Counted from the stretch's first letter, positions 36,196-45,074 are shown. The stretch: 64,000 bases of DNA from an uncultured Clostridia bacterium (GCA_947168565.1 CAMVMM010000003.1:87964-151963); one strand, 5' to 3'. Made by a program: numbers and translations. The notes: a model not told the origin generated them from the letters alone.

Positions 36196-36357
36196 ATGGT
36201 GATATGCGCGCTTTCGCTTGTTTGCGTGGTATACAACGCGCTGTATCTTGCGCACTGCGTGAAGCAAAGGCGGTTCAGGCCCGCCTTCGGCTCCGCCGCC
36301 GTGATAGCCATGATAGCGGCGGGGGTGCTGATGCTCGGCTTCAACGCGGCGTGGTAG
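36196..36357 (+). CDS. 53-residue membrane protein at end of ger operon
   Basis: ATG 36196 follows GGGAGG at eight bases. The protein has two predicted helices (MVICALSLVCVVYNALYLAHCV and AAVIAMIAAGVLMLGFNAAW) with a short basic loop between (KQRRFRP), and stops just before the operon terminator. The ger cluster in other genera can carry a small two-helix D subunit, and this protein fits that description, but sequence identity to it cannot be judged here. Confidence 0.6.
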   Translation: MVICALSLVCVVYNALYLAHCVKQRRFRPAFGSAAVIAMIAAGVLMLGFNAAW

Positions 36358-36392
36358 GGGCTTTTTTGTGATCACGGCTAAAAAAGCCCGCA
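36357..36392. terminator. Terminator of the ger operon
   Basis: GGGCTTTTTT and AAAAAAGCCC surround a 12-base loop immediately after the small gene; symmetric, so usable from either side. Confidence 0.75.
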
Positions 36393-36531
36393 CAGCTTCG
36401 CATGAATGAGCATGATTCCGCCAAATAGCGCGATTTGCCCTCACATTTTTCGCCGCGCCTGCGTATTATACAGCAGAAGGCGGGGGAGAGCGCAAGCGCA
36501 TCGCCTGCCGGAAAGAAGGAGGCATAATATT

Positions 36532-36774
36532 ATGTGCAACAACTGCTTTAACAACTCGTACTGGTGGATCCTGATCCTGCTCATCCTTGCGGGCAACGGC
36601 AATTTCGGCGGCTGCGACAACGGCTGCGGCTGCGGGAACAACAATTCCCAGTGGTGGCTTATCATCCTCATCATCCTGTTTGGCAACGGCGGCTTTGGCT
36701 GCGGCTGTGACAACGGCTGGGGCGGCTGCGGCTGCGAAAACAACAATAACAGCTGCGGCTGCGGCTGCAACTGA
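36532..36774 (+). CDS. Cys/Gly/Asn-rich small hydrophobic protein
   Basis: An 80-residue protein with AAGGAGG eleven bases before the ATG. It is an internal duplication: WWILILLILAGNGNFGGCDNGCGCGNNN followed by WWLIILIILFGNGGFGCGCDNG and a final CGCGCN. Each half is a short hydrophobic segment plus a Cys-Gly-Asn cluster (about 13 Cys in total). The style recalls YjcZ/SscA-type small spore proteins and other spore-coat peptides. Its place after the germination operon supports a spore-surface role, which is inference. Confidence 0.7.
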   Translation: MCNNCFNNSYWWILILLILAGNGNFGGCDNGCGCGNNNSQWWLIILIILFGNGGFGCGCDNGWGGCGCENNNNSCGCGCN

Positions 36775-36882
36775 CGCTCGGCTGCCAAAGGGCGAAAAGC
36801 GCAAACGGAAAAGGACGCTCCCTCAAAAGGGGTGCGCCCTTTGCTTTTTTTCGGTGAAGGCATAATGCTTTAAGCCTTAAGC

Positions 36883-37410
36883 TTAATTGAAAATGTAGAC
36901 TATTTCAATGGTGTCGCCGCTGGAGATGGAAACGGTGTCCACGTTGGAGTCGTTCTGCTGACCGTTTATCTTAACTATCCACCTGCTGCCCTCGCCGCAC
37001 GCGCCGTTTTCAAGGCCCTGGATGGACTTTATCGCGCCGTTTTCAACCACGATATCCACGCCCTGCGCCTTGAAAAGCCGGAAGGGAGCGGAAAGGGGCT
37101 GGCTCTGCTGCATGGTAACAAGGCCCTTGTTCAAAAGCATGCCGTTGTTGCCAAGGCTGCTCATAACGCCGGCGGAAACCTTGCCGCTTGCGTAGGCGGC
37201 GGTGGCGTCGATGGTGTAGGTGACTGCGGAAACGCCGGGACGGAGAGTGGCGGCGGGAGTTTTGACGGGAATGTTGGACGCCGGAGCGTTGGACGCCTTG
37301 GAGTCGGGATTGGGATTTTGCTTATTGCCGCCTCCGCTGCATGCCGCGAATGAAAGCAGCATCGCCGCAGCGATAAGGCAGATAAAAAGCGATCTTCCGA
37401 TGGTTTTCAT
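36883..37410 (-). CDS. DUF4430 domain lipoprotein
   Basis: A 175-residue lipoprotein: signal peptide with lipobox SFAAC (Cys near 24), an Asn/Pro/Ser-rich linker, and a C-terminal DUF4430 (transcobalamin-C-like) domain marked by GVDIVVENGAIKSIQGL, GSRWIVKINGQ and ISSGDTIEIVYIFN. Such domains are surface ligand-binding or adhesion modules. It stands alone, converging on the Cys-rich gene. Confidence 0.82.
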   Translation of the reverse strand: MKTIGRSLFICLIAAAMLLSFAACSGGGNKQNPNPDSKASNAPASNIPVKTPAATLRPGVSAVTYTIDATAAYASGKVSAGVMSSLGNNGMLLNKGLVTMQQSQPLSAPFRLFKAQGVDIVVENGAIKSIQGLENGACGEGSRWIVKINGQQNDSNVDTVSISSGDTIEIVYIFN

Positions 37411-37717
37411 AATGAATAAAAACTCCTTGTCTTGTTTATTGGAAACGGCAGAGCCGCCGCCCTTGAGTACGCATGGTATTCTACAATAAAATCAGCCGGT
37501 TGTCAATCAATATATTGAAGTGAGGAGAGCGAAAAAGAGCGCCGCGCCGATTTGCGCGCCCAATTCCCCGCAGGGCTTGCCGGGGGCGCAGCGCAGCTTT
37601 GCGATAATGCGGAAAGCCCTTTGTGCGCAAAGCAAAAAACGGAGCCGGCCGGAGCCGGCCCCGCTGCGAACGGAGCTATGCCCGCCGCCGGATCGTTACG
37701 ATCCGGCGGCAGAAGCC
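37411..37717. other. Intergenic stretch, GC-rich, no gene seen
   Basis: No supported frame. The perfect 12-bp stem GCCGCCGGATCG / CGATCCGGCGGC with loop TTA (37684-37710) lies seven bases past the minus-strand aminopeptidase gene and probably ends its transcript although no T tract follows. GAGCCGGCC occurs twice in tandem near 37640-37660. Confidence 0.5.
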
Positions 37718-39100
37718 TTAAGCATTGATAAGGAATGCGCGGTAAGCCTTCACCGCCTCGAAAAGATCCGCCTTGGAGATTATCTCGTAGGGCGCGTGCA
37801 TGGAGAGCACGGCAACGCCGCTGTCGATAACGTTCATGCCGTATGCGGCGCAGATATAGGCGATGGTGCCGCCGCCGCCCTGATCCACCTTGCCGAGCTC
37901 GGCGGTCTGGAAATTCACGCCCGCGTCGTCCATAAGCTTGCGCAGGCAGCCCATGTATTCGGCGTTCGCGTCGTTGGAGCCGCCCTTGCCGCGCGAGCCG
38001 GTGTATTTATTGAAGCAAACGCCCCTGCCCAGGAACGCGGAGTTCTTGCGCTCGAATGCGCCGGCAAACAGCGGATCGTAGCCCGCGCTCACGTCGCAGG
38101 AGAGCATACGGCTTGCCGCGAGGGTGCGGCGAAGCTTGAGATCGCAGTAATCGCCGGTGCAGTTTATAAGCTCCGCCACGGCGTTTTCAAAATACTTGGC
38201 GCTCATGCCGGTGGCGCCCACGGAGCCGATCTCCTCTTTATCCGCAAGGATGCAGCAGATCGTGTATTCCGGCACATCGGAAATATCGAAGATCGCCTCA
38301 AGCTGCGCGTAGGCGCAAACGCGGTCGTCGTGGCCGTAGCCGAGGATCATGCTGCGGTCAAGCCCGAATTCGCGGGCGGGGCCGGCGGGCACTATCTCGA
38401 TCTCGGCGGAAAGGAAATCCTCCTCCTCGATATCGTATTTTTCCTTGAGCAGGGCAAGGATCGCCGCCTTCACGGGCTCCTTCTCCTCATCCTTGAGGGG
38501 CTTGGAGCCGATGATAACGTCCAGCGCCTCGCCTTCGATAACGGCGGAGCCCTTCTTGCCCATCTGATCCGCCGCAAGATGCGGAAGCAGGTCGGAAATG
38601 CCTACGACGGGATCCTTGGGATCCTCGCCTATCACGATATTCACCACGGTGCCGTCCTTCTTTGCCACCACGCCGTGCATGGCAAGGGGCAGGGTGACCC
38701 ACTGATACTTCTTGATGCCGCCGTAATAATGCGTGTCCAGATACGCAAGGCCGCTGTCCTCATACATGGGGTTCTGCTTGAGGTCGATGCGCGGGGAGTC
38801 GATATGCGCGCCGACGATGTTCATGCCCTTGTCAAGCGGCTGCCTGCCGACCTTGAAAAACATGATGGCCTTGCCCATGCAGTTTGAATAAACGCAGTCG
38901 CCCGCGCTGAGCTTTTCGCCCTTTGCGATGACCTGCGCAAAATCGCGGTAGCCGTGCTTCTCGGCAAGCTTCACCGCCTCGGTAACGCACTCGCGCTCGG
39001 TCTTGCCGCTGTCGAGAAACTTGATGTAGTTCTTGGATATGGTCTCAAGCTTTTTGAGATCCTTATCGGAATAAGTGGTCCATGCAACTTTTCTTTCCAT
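37718..39100 (-). CDS. M18 family aminopeptidase
   Basis: A 460-residue dinuclear zinc aminopeptidase of family M18 (length usual for the bacterial group). Ligand regions are visible: GAHIDSPRIDLK, YGHDDRVCAYAQL, LADKEEIGSVGATG with the catalytic Glu pair, and the C-terminal SMHAPYEIISKADL. The large ring-forming enzymes remove N-terminal residues from peptides in the cytosol. It is a single-gene unit on the minus strand. Confidence 0.92.
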   Translation of the reverse strand: MERKVAWTTYSDKDLKKLETISKNYIKFLDSGKTERECVTEAVKLAEKHGYRDFAQVIAKGEKLSAGDCVYSNCMGKAIMFFKVGRQPLDKGMNIVGAHIDSPRIDLKQNPMYEDSGLAYLDTHYYGGIKKYQWVTLPLAMHGVVAKKDGTVVNIVIGEDPKDPVVGISDLLPHLAADQMGKKGSAVIEGEALDVIIGSKPLKDEEKEPVKAAILALLKEKYDIEEEDFLSAEIEIVPAGPAREFGLDRSMILGYGHDDRVCAYAQLEAIFDISDVPEYTICCILADKEEIGSVGATGMSAKYFENAVAELINCTGDYCDLKLRRTLAASRMLSCDVSAGYDPLFAGAFERKNSAFLGRGVCFNKYTGSRGKGGSNDANAEYMGCLRKLMDDAGVNFQTAELGKVDQGGGGTIAYICAAYGMNVIDSGVAVLSMHAPYEIISKADLFEAVKAYRAFLINA

Positions 39101-39220
39101 GATAAAAAAACCTCTACTGAAAACCCTTTGAATTTCGGCAAAAAGCTGCCGATGAGTATTCCATAGGCAATTATACCATCTATTCCGCGAGGATTCAACC
39201 GTTTTTACCGCAGATTTATA

Positions 39221-39290
39221 CTAACCCGCGCCAAATAACTATCCCGCGCCAAATAACTATCCCGCGCCCGATACTATCCCGCGCCCAAAG
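39221..39290. repeat. Four-unit 17-18 base tandem repeat
   Basis: CTAACCCGCGCCAAATAA is followed by CTATCCCGCGCCAAATAA and two shortened units beginning CTATCCCGCGCCC. It lies in the 496-base gap between the M18 gene and xpaC; apart from the promoter at 39477 nothing else is seen there. Confidence 0.75.
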
Positions 39291-39476
39291 CCTTGATCCA
39301 TGCGGCGCTGTGCAAGGCAGGCATGAGCGCGGCGCATCGTGCGGGGACGCTAAGCCCTGCCGAGAATTTTTGTTAAGATTATGTGTTGCTTGTGACAATT
39401 TGATGAAGGGCGAAAGAATCCACTTATTTATTATATGCAAAGCGGCGAATGGCGGAGCATGGAATGGGAAAAACTG

Positions 39477-39505
39477 TTGAAAACGCCGTGGCTCAATGGT
39501 ATAAT
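39477..39505 (+). promoter_or_regulatory. Extended -10 promoter of the xpaC-telA unit
   Basis: TTGAAA, 17 bases, TATAAT with TGG extension, about 90 bases before the xpaC start. Confidence 0.75.
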
Positions 39506-39596
39506 CAGCATGGGAGCGGTTGCGGCATTTTTCTTACAGATTGACTGCCGCACTGCGGACAACACGGATACTTCGTTTTATCGGAAAGGAGAAAAA

Positions 39597-40247
39597 ATGG
39601 CGGAGCTTAAAAGAACAGTTGAAAAGCGCATCAGGAGCGCAATGCCCCTTTATATCACCGCAGGGCTGATAATCGTTTGCGGACTGATATTCCCGCTCTA
39701 TAAGATATGGGGTATCCTGGTCACGGCCGCCGTTTCGGTGATAGGCTATTTTATTGCAAAGGGCAGGTTTAAGGACAGGGTGATCCAGGTGGAGGTGGCG
39801 CCGGAGTATAAAACGGGCGTGCCGGAGCTGGATAAATCCCTTGCCGAGGCGGACGCGCATATCGTTGCCCTCAGAAAGCTCAATGAGCGCATCCCAAACG
39901 AAAAGGTGACCGCCGCGATAGACCGCATGGTCGCCTCCGGCGAGAGCATTCTTGCGGAGCTTTCCAAAAATCCCACAAAGGCGCGCGGCATGAGAAGGTT
40001 TTTGACCTATTATCTGCCCACCTCGGTAAAGCTTATGGAAAGCTACGCCATGCAGCAGGAGGCGGGCTATAAGGGTGAGAATCTTAACGAAATAAAGAAC
40101 CGCATCGAAACCAATGCCGAAACCATCGCAAAAAGCTTTGAAACCAGCCTGGATTCCCTCTATGCGGGCGAGGCTATCGACATCAGCTCCGATATTGCCG
40201 TGCTCGATTCCATGGTGAACGGCAAATCCATCAGAGATCAGCAGTAA
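39597..40247 (+). CDS. XpaC-like membrane-anchored protein
   Basis: A 216-residue protein of the 5-bromo-4-chloroindolyl phosphate hydrolysis (XpaC) family. Two N-terminal membrane helices (residues 18-55) precede a helical cytoplasmic domain with the family signature MRRFLTYYLPTSVKLMESYAMQQ. XpaC proteins pair with TelA in Bacillota; despite the name, enzyme activity is not established. ATG 39597 follows GGAAAGGAG. The 89-base gap to telA has no terminator. Confidence 0.83.
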   Translation: MAELKRTVEKRIRSAMPLYITAGLIIVCGLIFPLYKIWGILVTAAVSVIGYFIAKGRFKDRVIQVEVAPEYKTGVPELDKSLAEADAHIVALRKLNERIPNEKVTAAIDRMVASGESILAELSKNPTKARGMRRFLTYYLPTSVKLMESYAMQQEAGYKGENLNEIKNRIETNAETIAKSFETSLDSLYAGEAIDISSDIAVLDSMVNGKSIRDQQ

Positions 40248-40336
40248 GGGGCGGGGGAGCGGGCTTTACATGCGCCGCCCCGCCAAAAACACACCATAAT
40301 TTATTTTGAAAAATATTCTGAAAGGAAACAACCAAA

Positions 40337-41491
40337 ATGGAAGAGAAAACCACCAATATCCCCGTTTTAACGCTCGATCCCAACCCCGTGGAGGAGGAGC
40401 AGCCGAAGCAAACCGAGCCGGTAAAAACCGTTGAGGAGCTCATGGTTGCCAATTCCCGGCTTTCTCCGGAGGAAGTCGCCGCGGTGGATGATTTTGCCAA
40501 GAAGATAGACATCACGAATGCCACCCAGATCATGCAGTACGGCTCCGCAAGCCAGCAGAAGCTTTCGCAGTTTTCGGAAAGCGCCCTCAGCGCGGTGCGC
40601 ACCAAGGATCTTGGCGAAACCGGCGTTATGATCGCGGATCTTATCGGCGAGCTCAAGGGCTTCAATACCGAGGAGGACAAGAAGGGGCTTCTGGGCCTGT
40701 TTAAAAAGAAGGCGGCGCAGATAGAGTCGCTCAAGCTTCGCTACGATAAGGCGGAGGTAAACGTGGAGCGCATCGCCGCCAAGCTGGACGAGCATCAGAT
40801 GGTGCTGCTCAAGGATATTGCCATGCTGGACGATATGTATCAGCGCAACCTTGATTATTTCAAGGAGCTTTCCATGTATATCCTTGCCGGCAAGAAAAAG
40901 CTTGAAACCGAAAGGTCCACCACCCTGCCGGAGCTTCTTAAAAAGGCGGAGCAGACAAAGCTGCCCGAGGACGCGCAGAAGGCGCGCGATTTCGCGGATA
41001 TGTGCACCCGCTTTGAAAAGAAGATTTACGATCTGGAGCTTACGAGGAATATCAGCCTTCAGATGGCGCCCCAGATCAGGCTTATTCAGAATAACGACAC
41101 CATGATGGCGGAAAAGATCCAAACCTCCATCGTGAATACCATTCCGCTTTGGAAGAGCCAGATGGTGCTTTCCCTCGGCCTTGCCCATGCTCAGGAGGCT
41201 ATCGCGGCGCAGCATGCCGTGACCGATATGACGAACGAGCTGCTTAAAAAGAACGCCGAGGCGCTGCACGTTGCCACCGTTTCCGCCGCCAAGGAGAGCG
41301 AGCGCGGCATAGTGGATATTGAAACCCTGACCGAAACCAATCAGAAGCTTATAAACACCATGGACGAGGTGCTTCAGATCCAGCAGGAGGGGCATAATAA
41401 GCGCGTTGCGGCGGAAGCGGAGCTTCACCGCATAGAGGATGAGCTTAAAAGAAAGCTTGTGGAGGTCACGGGCATCCGTCCCCAGCAGTGA
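40337..41491 (+). CDS. telA: TelA family toxic-anion resistance protein
   Basis: A 384-residue, highly helical soluble protein with the TelA/KlaA signatures: FAKKIDITNATQIMQYGSASQQKLSQFSE, ELKGFNTEEDKKGLLGLFKKK, and the C-terminal GIVDIETLTETNQKLINTMDEVLQIQQEG. The family is linked to tellurite, nisin and other cell-envelope stress tolerance and usually sits next to xpaC, as here. Mechanism unknown. Confidence 0.9.
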   Translation: MEEKTTNIPVLTLDPNPVEEEQPKQTEPVKTVEELMVANSRLSPEEVAAVDDFAKKIDITNATQIMQYGSASQQKLSQFSESALSAVRTKDLGETGVMIADLIGELKGFNTEEDKKGLLGLFKKKAAQIESLKLRYDKAEVNVERIAAKLDEHQMVLLKDIAMLDDMYQRNLDYFKELSMYILAGKKKLETERSTTLPELLKKAEQTKLPEDAQKARDFADMCTRFEKKIYDLELTRNISLQMAPQIRLIQNNDTMMAEKIQTSIVNTIPLWKSQMVLSLGLAHAQEAIAAQHAVTDMTNELLKKNAEALHVATVSAAKESERGIVDIETLTETNQKLINTMDEVLQIQQEGHNKRVAAEAELHRIEDELKRKLVEVTGIRPQQ

Positions 41492-41634
41492 ACCGAAAAG
41501 GGAGCTTATTCGTTATTTATTTGGAAGAAACGATTGCAGTAAAGAACGGGTATCCCGTATGCGTCCCCGTCCGCGTCCGCGCAGGGCTCGGGCGGGGAAT
41601 GTGAACCGATGATGAGTGGAAACGGAGGGCAAAA

Positions 41635-42195
41635 ATGAAAATATTTTCCGAAAACAGAACGCTTGGCACCATCGTGCTTGTGGTGGTTGCGCTGCTTGCC
41701 ATTCCGATTCTCGGAGGACTTGGGCTGAAAATAGCGGAGCGCGCCGCAGCAAGGGAGTTTGCTTCAATAGCCGCAAAGCCGGATCAGCATGGAAACGAAA
41801 TTTTCACCGATACGGACGATCTGATCGTTGCCGCAAGGGCGGTGCTTTCCGAGGGCAAAAGGCTGAGTCAGGATGGAGCCGGCGAATTTACCGCAAGGGC
41901 GGAGGCGCTTGAAAAGGCGATAAACGCCTGCACGCGCGAAAAGGACGCCATAGGAAGGTATCTTGCAAGCGAAGCGCTTATTTTGAGCGAAAAGCAGTTC
42001 TATAACCTTATACGGACGGGCGCGTCGGATGAGCTGAACGCCTTTCATTCCGAGGTCACGTCCTGCGAATCCCGCATGGACCGCACCTATCGCGCCGAGT
42101 ACAGCGATTATATCAATAAGCGCGCGGAGCTTATCTCCGCATGGCCCGCAAGCTCGCTTGCAAAGCTTTATAATATCGGAGGTGCCGAAAAATGA
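41635..42195 (+). CDS. LemA-like membrane-anchored protein
   Basis: A 186-residue protein with one N-terminal membrane helix (residues 10-32) and a helical external or cytoplasmic domain. The end, YSDYINKRAELISAWPASSLAKLYNIGG, parallels the LemA signature (YN..V..FN..I..FP..L.A.LFGF), and LemA genes are commonly followed by TPM-domain genes, as here. The call is moderate because the middle part is divergent. GGAGGG precedes the ATG. Confidence 0.62.
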   Translation: MKIFSENRTLGTIVLVVVALLAIPILGGLGLKIAERAAAREFASIAAKPDQHGNEIFTDTDDLIVAARAVLSEGKRLSQDGAGEFTARAEALEKAINACTREKDAIGRYLASEALILSEKQFYNLIRTGASDELNAFHSEVTSCESRMDRTYRAEYSDYINKRAELISAWPASSLAKLYNIGGAEK

Positions 42196-42857
42196 GATCC
42201 AAACTCAGGCTCATCGCGCTCGTTGTCGGAATACTGTTCGCGCTTGGGCTTGCGGCGAGGCCGATTTCGGCGGACAATTCGCCAAAAGGCAGCTACACCT
42301 TGGATCAGGCGGGCGTATTGAGCGAAAAAACCAAGGATTATATCACAGAGCGCAATTATAATTTAGAGGATAACTGCGGCGGCGCACGGATCTTCGTGGC
42401 AGCGCTCAGCTCCATCGGCAGCATGAAAATCGAAAGCCGTGCGGAGGAGCTTTTTAAGGAAAACAATCTGGGCGATAACGGAGTGCTTTTGCTTATGGCG
42501 ATCGGCGAGAGGGATTATCACATTCTTCCCGGCAGCGGGCTCTCCTCCGCCCTCACCACAAGGGAGCTTTCAAACATCATCAGAAACTATCTTGAGCCCT
42601 TCTTCAACGACGGCGATTACGACAGCGCCGCAAAGGAGTCCTTCAAAAAGCTGAACGAGGTCGTTTGCCGCGCCTATAACGCCGACCCGAACGGCTACGG
42701 CAAGGCGAACGGAAGCGGCTCAAGCGGCTCCGGAAGGATCAACGCGGGCGGCATAAGCTCCTGCTCAAGCCGCGGCAGAGCGATAAGCTGCAATTCCTGC
42801 GGCGGGCTGCTTTTTCTTGGCTGCGTTGCCTGCGTGGGCTATGAAATATTCGGTTAA
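42192..42857 (+). CDS. TPM domain protein with Cys/Ser-rich tail
   Basis: A 221-residue secreted or membrane protein overlapping the previous gene by four bases. A signal peptide (1-28) precedes a TPM/Psb32-type domain: DQAGVLSEKTKDYITERN, DNGVLLLMAIGERDYHILPGSGL and a paired C-terminal helix. Then comes a Gly/Ser linker and a short tail with Cys-rich and hydrophobic residues (SCNSCGGLLFLGCVACVGY). TPM domains are linked to membrane protein turnover and phosphatase-like folds; function here unknown. Confidence 0.8.
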   Translation: MRSKLRLIALVVGILFALGLAARPISADNSPKGSYTLDQAGVLSEKTKDYITERNYNLEDNCGGARIFVAALSSIGSMKIESRAEELFKENNLGDNGVLLLMAIGERDYHILPGSGLSSALTTRELSNIIRNYLEPFFNDGDYDSAAKESFKKLNEVVCRAYNADPNGYGKANGSGSSGSGRINAGGISSCSSRGRAISCNSCGGLLFLGCVACVGYEIFG

Positions 42858-42872
42858 TAAGGGAGGTGCCAA

Positions 42873-44090
42873 ATGAAATCAAGGGTCAAGCTGACGGCGC
42901 TTATCTGCGCCATACTGATCGCGCTTGCGTTCCCCATCACGAGCGCGCTTGCGGTCGTGTCGCCGGACGGCACCTACTGCATGGACAGGGTGGGCGTTAT
43001 CTCCGCCGAAACCAAGGCGTATATCTATGAGCGCAATAAAAATTTAGAGCAAAACTGCAGCGGCGCGCAGATGTGCGTCGTGGTGCTGGACACGATAAAC
43101 GGCGCAGATATCGAGGAATATGCCTACGATATCTTCACCTCGTGGAAGATAGGCAGATCGGGGCAGGATAACGGCGTGCTCATATTGATGCTCACGGGGG
43201 ATGATAATTACTGGATCATGCCCGGCACGGGGCTTGAGTCCGTGCTCACCGTCAATATGCTTTCAAGCACTATAAACGCCTACTGCGAGCCGAGCTTTGC
43301 CGCAAAGGATTACGACACGGCGGTTAAAAAAACCTTTGAACGCCTCAATGAGGAGATCTGCAATCATTACCGCGCCAACCCGAGCGGCGTTGCGGATCCC
43401 TCCCAGTATGCAAACGAGGGCTTCGTCGGCGGCGGCTCCGGCAGCGGCGCGTCGAATTACAACAACGGCGGCGGCTCCCAGCAGGTGCCGATCTCATCAA
43501 GCTGCCGCTCGAATGATTACTGGGCGTACACCCGCCCCTCCTGCGCCTCGTGCAGCATGCTTCGCGGCTGCGCCTCCTGCGCCCTTGCCTGCGGAAGCTG
43601 CGCGGGCTGTGGAAGCTGCGGCGGCATCGGCGGCATCATACTCGCGTTTTTAGTGATCTATGTAATAATCCAGGTGCTCAGGTATATCGGCAGGGGCAGC
43701 GTCAGCCGCGTGAACCGCGCGGGCGGCTTCGGCACCGGCGGCACATATTATCGCCGTCCGAGCTTTTTCGGCACCCGCTTTGGCTCGGCAAGGCCCCGCT
43801 TCACCTCCTTCCGCTCGCCCTTCGGCGGCGCGGGCAGAGCGGGCGGCAGCTCGTTCTCCGGCGGCTCACGACCCGGCAGCGGCGCGGGCAGGCCCTTCGG
43901 CTCGTCCGGCTTCTCCGGAGGCGGCGGCAGCACCCGCGGCGGCGGCACCGGCCGCAGCTATTCCAACCGATCCGGCTTCACCACGCGGGGAGGCTTCTCC
44001 GGCGGCAGCTTCAAGGGCTTCTCCGGCGGCAGCTCCTTCAAGGGCGGCGGTGGCGGCACCAGGGGCGGCGGCGCAGGAAGAAGAAAATAA
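42873..44090 (+). CDS. TPM domain protein with Gly/Arg/Ser-rich tail
   Basis: A 405-residue paralogue of the preceding gene after GGGAGG. Order: signal peptide (1-27), TPM domain (about 30-165; DRVGVISAETKAYIYERN, DNGVLILMLTGDDNYWIMPGTGL), a Cys-rich patch (about 220-245, CASCSMLRGCASC), one membrane helix (IILAFLVIYVIIQVLRY), and a 120-residue Gly/Ser/Arg/Phe-rich disordered tail with RPSFFGTRFG and GGFSGGSFKGF repeats. The tail would be cytoplasmic if the signal and helix give an N-out topology. Confidence 0.82.
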   Translation: MKSRVKLTALICAILIALAFPITSALAVVSPDGTYCMDRVGVISAETKAYIYERNKNLEQNCSGAQMCVVVLDTINGADIEEYAYDIFTSWKIGRSGQDNGVLILMLTGDDNYWIMPGTGLESVLTVNMLSSTINAYCEPSFAAKDYDTAVKKTFERLNEEICNHYRANPSGVADPSQYANEGFVGGGSGSGASNYNNGGGSQQVPISSSCRSNDYWAYTRPSCASCSMLRGCASCALACGSCAGCGSCGGIGGIILAFLVIYVIIQVLRYIGRGSVSRVNRAGGFGTGGTYYRRPSFFGTRFGSARPRFTSFRSPFGGAGRAGGSSFSGGSRPGSGAGRPFGSSGFSGGGGSTRGGGTGRSYSNRSGFTTRGGFSGGSFKGFSGGSSFKGGGGGTRGGGAGRRK

Positions 44091-44103
44091 TGCTTTTATT
44101 TGC

Positions 44104-44129
44104 GGGAGCGTGTAATGCGCTCCCTTTTT
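44104..44129 (+). terminator. Terminator of the xpaC-telA-TPM operon
   Basis: GGGAGCG / CGCTCCC stem, loop TGTAATG, five T. Confidence 0.85.
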
Positions 44130-44385
44130 GCAATACGATACACCTTTTTGCTGCGAACCGCTCCGCATACGCATACACAGTAGCTTTCCCCTTTTTTAAT
44201 GAAGCACGCCGAATGCGCATGGATCGCTTTCTCTCCGGCGGGCGGGGAATCGGGGAAACCCTGTTGTTTCCGGCTCGGTCCGCCGTGCTTTTTCTCCGGA
44301 GGGGGGAGCGGGGAAAGAAACCATCGAGTGAAACGGAACAAAACACAATATATAAATTTTCCGTCAAAAATACTTCCAAAATGTA
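44130..44385. other. Intergenic stretch before the tRNA operon, nothing seen
   Basis: About 255 bases rich in G and C runs, without supported genes or recognised signals. Confidence 0.4.
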
Positions 44386-44414
44386 TTGACAAACGGCGGC
44401 GTTCACGGTATAAT
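44386..44414 (+). promoter_or_regulatory. Consensus promoter of the tRNA operon
   Basis: TTGACA, 17 bases, TATAAT: a perfect sigma-A match 30 bases before the first tRNA. Confidence 0.9.
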
Positions 44415-44443
44415 AGTTAGCGTCGCAAAAATGCGGCGCTTCA

Positions 44444-44520
44444 CGGGGTGTGGCGCAGTTCGGTAGCGTACGTGCTTTGGGAGCATGGGGCCAAGGGTTC
44501 AAATCCCTTCACCCCGACCA
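44444..44520 (+). tRNA. tRNA-Pro (TGG)
   Basis: A 77-base cloverleaf, acceptor CGGGGTG / CACCCCG, anticodon loop TTTGGGA, encoded CCA. Confidence 0.95.
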
Positions 44521-44525
44521 TTTGT

Positions 44526-44600
44526 GGCCCCTTGGTCAAGCGGTTAAGACACCGCCCTTTCACGGCGGTAACAGGAGTTCGAGTCTCCTAGGGGTCACCA
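44526..44600 (+). tRNA. tRNA-Glu (TTC)
   Basis: A 75-base cloverleaf, acceptor GGCCCCT / AGGGGTC, anticodon loop CTTTCAC, encoded CCA. Confidence 0.95.
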
Positions 44601-44610
44601 ATATTTTTTA

Positions 44611-44687
44611 GGGCCTTTAGCTCAGTTGGTTAGAGCGGTCGGCTCATAACCGATTGGTCCGGGGTTCGAGTCCCTGAAGGCCCACCA
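44611..44687 (+). tRNA. tRNA with CAT anticodon (Met or Ile2)
   Basis: A 77-base cloverleaf, acceptor GGGCCTT / AAGGCCC, anticodon loop CTCATAA, encoded CCA. It is not an initiator by acceptor pairing. Elongator Met and lysidine-modified Ile2 cannot be told apart with certainty here. Confidence 0.9.
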
Positions 44688-44701
44688 CAATTTCATACCG
44701 C

Positions 44702-44778
44702 GGTCCGGTAGTTCAGTTGGTTAGAATGCCAGCCTGTCACGCTGGAGGTCAGGGGTTCGAGCCCCCTTCGGATCGCCA
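44702..44778 (+). tRNA. tRNA-Asp (GTC)
   Basis: A 77-base cloverleaf, acceptor GGTCCGG / TTCGGATC region with discriminator G, anticodon loop CTGTCAC, encoded CCA. Confidence 0.95.
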
Positions 44779-44799
44779 TTTTTTGAAAATTTCATACGC

Positions 44800-44875
44800 G
44801 CTGGTGTAGCTCAATTGGCAGAGCAGCTGATTTGTAATCAGCAGGTTGCGGGTTCGAGTCCCATCACCAGCTCCA
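44800..44875 (+). tRNA. tRNA-Thr (TGT)
   Basis: A 76-base cloverleaf, acceptor GCTGGTG / CACCAGC, anticodon loop TTTGTAAT region reading TGT, encoded CCA. Confidence 0.95.
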
Positions 44876-44891
44876 GCTATGATCTTTATAT

Positions 44892-44976
44892 GGACGGGTT
44901 CCCGAGCGGCCAAAGGGAGCGGACTGTAAATCCGTTGTCACAGACTACGATGGTTCGAATCCATCCCCGTCCACCA
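44892..44976 (+). tRNA. tRNA-Tyr (GTA)
   Basis: An 85-base class II tRNA with a long variable arm, anticodon loop CTGTAAA, acceptor GGACGGG / CCCGTCC, encoded CCA. Confidence 0.95.
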
Positions 44977-44986
44977 TTTTTTATAT

Positions 44987-45073
44987 GCGGATATGGCGGA
45001 ATTGGCAGACGCGTACGGTTCAGGTCCGTATGGGGGCAACTTCGTGGAGGTTCAAGTCCTCTTATCCGCACCA
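44987..45073 (+). tRNA. tRNA-Leu (CAG), attachment-site host
   Basis: An 87-base class II tRNA, anticodon loop TTCAGGT, acceptor GCGGATA / TATCCGC, encoded CCA. Its last 21 bases (45053-45073) recur exactly at 45532-45552 and 47121-47141, marking it as an integration target. Confidence 0.95.
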
Positions 45074-45074
45074 T

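Noticed and set aside
39221-39290. Second CRISPR-like or origin-type iteron array
   Set aside because: Only four degenerate 17-18 base units without spacers, AT-rich unwinding region or a replication gene.
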